A model generated the notes under the pieces. That model did no database searches. It was not told the origin of the DNA and worked only from the letters and a program-made list of their open reading frames with translations. Position numbers and translations under genes: made by a program. A stretch of 44,624 nucleotides of DNA, taken from Lysobacteraceae bacterium. Lineage in GTDB: Bacteria; Pseudomonadota; Gammaproteobacteria; Xanthomonadales; Xanthomonadaceae. The stretch covers positions 38,868-83,491 of the forward strand of contig QBLY01000012.1 of the NCBI GenBank assembly GCA_003241895.1. Direction: 5' to 3'. Positions 40,380 through 44,624 of this stretch are shown one piece after another (position 1 is the first letter of the stretch; every line of letters starts with the position of its first letter).

Positions 40380-40791
40380 GGTCCGCGCGCGCGGATTCTC
40401 GCTGCTCGAAGCGGTGGTGGCCCTGGCCATCCTTGCGGCCGCGGGCATGGCGCTGTTCGCCGCGATGACGCAGTCGGTGCAGATGGTGGGTCGCGCCGAA
40501 CGCGCCCGCGACGCCGACCTGGCGCTGCGCAATTCGCTGGCCTGGGTTGAACTGGTCAATCCCATGGAGGAGCCCACGGGCGAGCGCGACGTCGGCGCCT
40601 ACTTGCTGCGCTGGCGGGCCGAGCCGCTGGAAGCGCCGCGCGACGGCACCACCGGTTACCTGCAGCCGGGCCTGTACCAGATAGGCCTGTATCGAATGAA
40701 GCTCGAACTCTGGCGTGACGGCACGCTCGAGCGCGAGGTCGAACTCAACCGCGCCGGCTACCGCCAGGTGCGCAAGCCGCAGGTGCTCTGA
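40369..40791 (+). CDS. gspI: Minor pseudopilin GspI
   Basis: A 140-residue minor pseudopilin: leader MRSKVRARG| then FSLLEAVVALAILAAAGMALFA with Glu at +5. The domain LALRNSLAWVELVNP is typical of GspI. The start at 40369 lies inside gspH and follows GGTTCAGG, which is translationally coupled. Tip-complex assembly with GspJ and GspK is the family role. Confidence 0.88.
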   Translation: MRSKVRARGFSLLEAVVALAILAAAGMALFAAMTQSVQMVGRAERARDADLALRNSLAWVELVNPMEEPTGERDVGAYLLRWRAEPLEAPRDGTTGYLQPGLYQIGLYRMKLELWRDGTLEREVELNRAGYRQVRKPQVL

Positions 40792-40794
40792 GCC

Positions 40795-41403
40795 ATGGCG
40801 CGCGCCCGCGTTCCCCTCCGCAGCCGTGGTTTCTCGCTGCTCGAGGCCATCGTCACCCTGGTCATCGTGGCGTTGATCGTCACGCTGTTGATGCAGGCGC
40901 TGGCCCAGTCGCTGGACCTTCGCGGACGGCTGTTGCGCCACCAGCAGCTGGCCACGGTAGCCAGCCTGCAGGAGCAGTGGTTCCGGGAAACCGTGTCCAG
41001 CTCGATGGCCGACCTTGGCGACGGCCTGGGCCGCATGGCCGGCGACGCCGAAACCCTTGAGTTGGTTACGTCCGGTCCCTTGGGCGACGGAGGCCTGCAG
41101 CGGGTGCGGTGGTCGCTGCAGCCGGTGCGGGGTGGCCTGGCGCTGCACTACGCCGACAGCACCTGGGATGACCTGGTGGTGGTGGCCGGTCCGCTGCGCG
41201 ACGCCAGCTTCGCCTACCTCGACGGGGCCCTGGAATGGAGCGCGCGCTGGGAGCCGGAAGCCGAGGCGAAGGACGTTTTACCGCGCATGGTTCGCCTCCA
41301 GGCAACTACGGCCACCGGCGAAATGCAGTGGCTTGTGCCCATTGCCGCCAATCCGCGGGTGCCGGGCTACCTGCGCCCGCAGGATGCCGCCAGTGGTCTC
41401 TAG
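40795..41403 (+). CDS. gspJ: Minor pseudopilin GspJ
   Basis: A 202-residue minor pseudopilin: leader ending RSRG| then FSLLEAIVTLVIVALIVTLLMQAL with Glu at +5. The globular part contains VRWSLQPVRGGLALHYADS, a beta-rich domain typical of this subunit. It starts four bases after gspI and overlaps gspK by 20 bases. It forms the pseudopilus tip with GspI and GspK. Confidence 0.88.
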   Translation: MARARVPLRSRGFSLLEAIVTLVIVALIVTLLMQALAQSLDLRGRLLRHQQLATVASLQEQWFRETVSSSMADLGDGLGRMAGDAETLELVTSGPLGDGGLQRVRWSLQPVRGGLALHYADSTWDDLVVVAGPLRDASFAYLDGALEWSARWEPEAEAKDVLPRMVRLQATTATGEMQWLVPIAANPRVPGYLRPQDAASGL

Positions 41404-42466
41404 CCGCCGCCGGGCGCCGCAGCGGCAAGCCGCCGGCTTCGTGCTGGCGGTGACGCTGTGGCTGTTGGCCGGCATCGCCATCGTGGTCGGCCTCATCACG
41501 CTGTGGAGCCTGGAGGAGGTCCGCGATGCGGCCCGCGACCGCGAGCGCGTCGAGGCGCAGCTGGAGCTGCTGGGCACCCGCGACACCTTGCTATATCTGG
41601 CGTCCACCCGCGACATCACCACCGCCGGCCTGCCCGTCGAAGCCCTGTCCGAGGATGAGCGCGCCACGCGGACGCTGGAGGAGTTCGGCGCCTTCGACCG
41701 CAGCCCGCGCGGCGGCGAGCTGCAGCTCGACGGTGTTCCCTACCTGGGCCTGGGCGGCAGCAGCTTCCTGATGCAGGACGAGTCGGGGCTTTACTCGCTG
41801 GTCTGGCCCAATGACGCCGGACTGGATCGGTTCCTGGCCACGCGCGGCATCGACAGCAAGAAGATCCCCGGGCTGCGCGATCCGCTGCTGGACTACATCG
41901 ACCTGGACGACCTCAATCACCTGCACGGCGCCGAAAAGCGTGAGTACGAGCGCGAGGACCTGCCGCCGCCGCCCAACCGCCGGCTGCTGCTGCCGCAGGA
42001 AGTGGGCCGGGTGATGGGCTGGCGCGACCTGCCCGGGTCGCAGCGCGACCAGATTGTCGAGCTGACGACCACCTACTACGCCGGCGCGATCAACCTCAAC
42101 ACCATGCCGGCCGAGCTGCTGCCGGGTTGGCTGCAGGGCTGCCCTGAAACCTGCGACACCTTCCAGGCCCAGCGGGCGCTGCGGCCCTACCGCAGCAGCG
42201 TCGAGGTCGAGACGCTGTTGGGCATCCGGTTGCCCGGCGATGGCGCCGTGGAATACCGTTATGCGCCGTCCGATGTGCTGCGCGTGACGCTGTGGGGCCG
42301 TACAGGCGCGGCCTTGCGCATCCATGTACAGTTGACGCCCTTGGCCGACCAGACCGGTCCCTGGTCCATCCTCGCTGCTTATCCCGTGCCGCGCCCAGCC
42401 CTGAATGCGACTCCGAAACCAACTAGCAGCGCTTTTTTCGCCGACCCGCCGACTGATCGGCCCTGA
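41384..42466 (+). CDS. gspK: Minor pseudopilin GspK
   Basis: A 360-residue large minor pseudopilin. The leader ends QAAG| and is followed by FVLAVTLWLLAGIAIVVGLITLW; the Glu at +5 found in other pseudopilins is missing, as usual for GspK. Domain signatures include GVPYLGLGGSSFLMQDESGLYSL, PLLDYIDLDDLNHLHGAE and INLNTMPAELLPG. The frame begins inside gspJ. GTG 41393 is an alternative start. The C-terminus overlaps gspL by 62 bases. Confidence 0.88.
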   Translation: MPPVVSSRRRAPQRQAAGFVLAVTLWLLAGIAIVVGLITLWSLEEVRDAARDRERVEAQLELLGTRDTLLYLASTRDITTAGLPVEALSEDERATRTLEEFGAFDRSPRGGELQLDGVPYLGLGGSSFLMQDESGLYSLVWPNDAGLDRFLATRGIDSKKIPGLRDPLLDYIDLDDLNHLHGAEKREYEREDLPPPPNRRLLLPQEVGRVMGWRDLPGSQRDQIVELTTTYYAGAINLNTMPAELLPGWLQGCPETCDTFQAQRALRPYRSSVEVETLLGIRLPGDGAVEYRYAPSDVLRVTLWGRTGAALRIHVQLTPLADQTGPWSILAAYPVPRPALNATPKPTSSAFFADPPTDRP

Positions 42467-43466
42467 GGCAACCATCCTGCACTTGGGCGGCGCCCTCGGG
42501 CCCCGGGAGTGGGTGGTTGCGCGCGCGGACTGTCAGTACCACCCCTTCGATTTTTCCGAACTGCCGCCGCGCCAGCGCATGCCCGCGGCCCTGATGGCGG
42601 TGCGCCGGCACGAGCCTGCGCCGGGCGCACGCCACCACCTTGCCTGGGAAGGCGGCATCGCCCATGCCTGGGTCTGGTCGCGACCGGACGAACAGGCGGG
42701 CGAGAGCGACGCGGGCTGGATTCCTGAAACCCTGCTGCGGGCGCCGCCAGTTTCGGATGGTCCACGGCTGCTGGCGCAGATGCGCGGTTTCGAGGGCCAG
42801 CTTTGGGACGAGGGTCGGCTTCGAGCCAGCCGCTGGTGGCCCGAGGTACCCCAGGCTGACGCGTGGCGTCGCTTCCTGCGCTCCGGCGGCCTGGGGCCTG
42901 AGATCGCCGATCAACCGCCACTGCCCGAGGTGCTGGCTTGGTCGCCGCAGCCTTGGGGCGACAAGTCCCGGCGCATGCCCGGCTCGCCGGCGGCGCTCGA
43001 GCGCCTGGCCTGGACGGTGGGCATGGGCCTGCTGGCGCTGGGCCTGGGCTGGCAGTTGGCGGCGCAGGCAAACTGGTCGTTCGCGCTGGCCCGGGTGGAG
43101 TCGCGGGTTGAGGCGCTGCGTGCGCAGGCCACGCCCTTGCTGGAGGCGCGCGAACGCGCCGATTCGGCGCTTGAAGTGCTGCAGCAGTACCGGACGCTGC
43201 AGGGCGGCTCCAGCGATTTCGCAATGATGTCCCAGGTGATGCAGCCGCTTCCCGCCGACGCCCGCTTGATCAGCTGGCAGCGCGAGGGCGTGCGCCTGCA
43301 GGCGGGCGTGCTGTCGGGCGAACTCGACCCACGCAAGTATGTTTCCGTCTTCGAAGGCCATCCCACGCTTGCCGCCGTAGTCGCCAGCCCTGCGGCGGAC
43401 AGCCAGGGCATGCTGCTCGAGTTCAGCCTGGCCGCCCCGGCCAGCGCGGTGGAGCCGACGCCATGA
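42405..43466 (+). CDS. gspL: Type II secretion protein GspL
   Basis: A 353-residue inner-membrane protein that anchors GspE. The N-terminal cytoplasmic part (~1-200) is a divergent actin-like domain. One membrane helix (~205-227, LAWTVGMGLLALGLGWQLAAQA) is followed by a periplasmic ferredoxin-like part with a coiled-coil start (VESRVEALRAQATPLLEARERADSALEVL). Overall identity to characterised GspL cannot be judged by eye, and position in the operon is the main support. It overlaps gspM by four bases. Confidence 0.85.
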   Translation: MRLRNQLAALFSPTRRLIGPEATILHLGGALGPREWVVARADCQYHPFDFSELPPRQRMPAALMAVRRHEPAPGARHHLAWEGGIAHAWVWSRPDEQAGESDAGWIPETLLRAPPVSDGPRLLAQMRGFEGQLWDEGRLRASRWWPEVPQADAWRRFLRSGGLGPEIADQPPLPEVLAWSPQPWGDKSRRMPGSPAALERLAWTVGMGLLALGLGWQLAAQANWSFALARVESRVEALRAQATPLLEARERADSALEVLQQYRTLQGGSSDFAMMSQVMQPLPADARLISWQREGVRLQAGVLSGELDPRKYVSVFEGHPTLAAVVASPAADSQGMLLEFSLAAPASAVEPTP

Positions 43467-44092
43467 TGGCCGTGCGCTGGGAGCAGGTTCGCCAGGAATG
43501 GAAGCAGAACCGGCGATTCCGGCTCGGCCTGCTGGTCGTGCTGATGGTGCTGGGGCTGCAGGCGGTGCTGATGCTGTCCGACCGGCAGAAGGTGCTGGCT
43601 GAAAGCTACGGCCGGGAGGCCGCGCTGCTCCAGCGCCTGGCCGAAGCCAGCCGCGAGTCGGCCTGGCCCGAGCGCGCCGACCAGGCGGAGGCGGCGCTGG
43701 CCGCCGCCCGCAGCACGGTGCCCCAGGTCAGCAGTGCCGGCCTCGCCCAGGCCGAGCTGCAGGCCTGGCTCAGTGGCCAGGCCGCCAGTGCCGGCCTGCA
43801 GGAGCCGCGCGTGCGGGCCGAGGCCACCCTGGACGTGCCGGGGCAGGCCGACCTTTGGCAGGTGATCGCCCGGCTTGACGCCGTGGTGCCGCCGGGCCGC
43901 CTGGAAGGTGTGCTGCTTGCGCTGTCCACCGGGCTGCCCTGGATCCAGGCTGAGCGCGTGGAAGTGACCGAAGGGCGCGAGACCCGGCTTGGCGTGATCG
44001 TCCGGGCTTATTACCGCAAGCCCGCGGCGCCCGACGCGGCCGAACCAGCGCCGGCTGAGGCCGTGCCCGCCGCTGCCGGAGTCTCCCAGTGA
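43463..44092 (+). CDS. gspM: Type II secretion protein GspM
   Basis: A 209-residue single-pass inner-membrane protein. Basic N-terminus (WKQNRRFR), membrane helix (~21-40, GLLVVLMVLGLQAVLML), then a helical and ferredoxin-like periplasmic domain. The C-terminus is Ala/Pro/Glu-rich. It begins with an ATGATG pair; either start is possible. GspM binds GspL in the inner-membrane platform. Its stop overlaps the next ATG or GTG context (GTGAG), so translation is coupled. Confidence 0.83.
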   Translation: MMAVRWEQVRQEWKQNRRFRLGLLVVLMVLGLQAVLMLSDRQKVLAESYGREAALLQRLAEASRESAWPERADQAEAALAAARSTVPQVSSAGLAQAELQAWLSGQAASAGLQEPRVRAEATLDVPGQADLWQVIARLDAVVPPGRLEGVLLALSTGLPWIQAERVEVTEGRETRLGVIVRAYYRKPAAPDAAEPAPAEAVPAAAGVSQ

Positions 44093-44604
44093 GCCCGGCC
44101 GTGCGTCGCGCCTTGCCCTTCGCAGGGCCGTTCCTGGCAGGCGTGCTGGGCTACCTGCTGCTGGGCGCCGGGCCTCACTCAGGCGCGACCCGTGATACCG
44201 TTCCGATCGATTGGGCGCTGCCGGTGGACGCCGCGCCGGACATGGCCGCGGCAGCCGAGCTCTGGCGCAGCCGATCCCCCTGGGGCGCCGTTGCCGCCGG
44301 CTCCGATGGCGCTGCTGCCGAGAACGACAGCGCCGTTGTCCCGGTGGGTGTGTTCGCCGAGCGCGGTGGGCTGGTTGCCCTGTTCGCGATCCCCGATGCG
44401 CCCCTGTTCCGGGTCCGCCAGGGCGAGCGCCTTCCCAACGGCGGACAGGTGACCAGCATTTCCCCGACCGGGGTGGGCTGGACCAATGCCAAGGGCGAAA
44501 CCCGGCAGAGACAGCTTTTCATCGATCCTGATCCGCGCGCGGCGGCGCCGGGTGATTCCCCGCCGCCCCGTCGACGCGCCTCCACTTCTTCGCAAGGCCA
44601 GTGA
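44089..44604 (+). CDS. gspN: GspN/GspC-like type II secretion protein (XpsN position)
   Basis: A 171-residue single-pass protein: membrane helix (~9-27, LPFAGPFLAGVLGYLLLGAG), a periplasmic linker, and a beta domain (~80-150) with VVPVGVFAER, FRVRQGERLPNGGQVTSISPTGVGWTN. This domain resembles the homology region of GspC. In the Xanthomonas xps cluster the equivalent gene, xpsN, links XpsL/M to the secretin XpsD. The C-terminus is Pro/Arg/Ser-rich. The start is GTG 44089 overlapping the gspM stop. Confidence 0.75.
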   Translation: MSPAVRRALPFAGPFLAGVLGYLLLGAGPHSGATRDTVPIDWALPVDAAPDMAAAAELWRSRSPWGAVAAGSDGAAAENDSAVVPVGVFAERGGLVALFAIPDAPLFRVRQGERLPNGGQVTSISPTGVGWTNAKGETRQRQLFIDPDPRAAAPGDSPPPRRRASTSSQGQ

Positions 44605-44606
44605 AC

Positions 44607-44624
44607 ATGATCCAAACCCAACCC
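44607..44624 (+). CDS. Probable start of the GspD secretin gene, cut by the window end
   Basis: ATG 44607 comes two bases after the gspN stop and encodes MIQTQP before the window ends. In the xps cluster the secretin gene (xpsD) follows xpsN, so this is the expected place. The assignment is by gene order only. Confidence 0.5.

Overview
This is chromosomal DNA from a high-GC gammaproteobacterium, most likely a Lysobacter-like member of the Xanthomonadaceae. Three things point there: the type II secretion gene order E-F-G-H-I-J-K-L-M-N-(D), which matches the Xanthomonas xps locus; a tryptophan 2,3-dioxygenase whose key residues (H55, R117, H240, T254) carry the same numbers as the X. campestris enzyme; and a branched-chain keto-acid dehydrogenase operon with a small SH3-like gene inserted. 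No plasmid, phage, IS or CRISPR signature was seen. Apart from one gene that has lost its catalytic core, the region reads as ordinary dense chromosome.

Layout. 1-1300: 3' part of coaX, a SPOR protein and tRNA-Thr(TGT). 1402-10421: a three-gene signalling block consisting of a 2028-residue membrane multi-PAS/GAF histidine kinase, a single-domain Rcp1-type response regulator, and a REC-PAS-LOV-GGDEF-EAL protein with an intact flavin-binding cysteine motif. 10500-14031: arginase, entericidin-like lipoprotein, an unknown lipoprotein, trpS and a 31-codon ORF. 14024-17793 (minus strand): E1 alpha, E1 beta, SH3-like protein and E2 of a keto-acid dehydrogenase. 17913-22010 (minus strand): a 1365-residue exported nuclease. 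22167-26360: tryptophan dioxygenase, an AbgT transporter and a POT peptide transporter. 26439-31866: a MarR regulator with a threonine-synthase-like remnant, divergent from the tyrosine/homogentisate pathway (hppD, hmgA, a fumarylacetoacetase-family gene, maiA). 31870-36486: pilU (minus strand), a DUF4398 protein with an OmpA-family protein, a YdcH-like protein and cystathionine beta-synthase. 36596-44624: type II secretion genes E to N, ending at the likely first codons of the secretin gene.

How the genes work together. The hppD-hmgA-fah-maiA set converts 4-hydroxyphenylpyruvate to fumarate and acetoacetate. It is probably controlled by the adjacent MarR protein through a palindrome lying between the -35 and -10 boxes of hppD. 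The keto-acid dehydrogenase would supply branched acyl-CoA starters for the iso-fatty acids typical of this family. The type II system probably exports enzymes such as the large nuclease. The most interesting block is 1402-10421, which looks like a stimulus-integrating kinase passing phosphate to small receivers, with a blue-light (LOV) input joined directly to a c-di-GMP output protein.

Limits: all family assignments come from reading motifs. No alignment, structure or database search was run.
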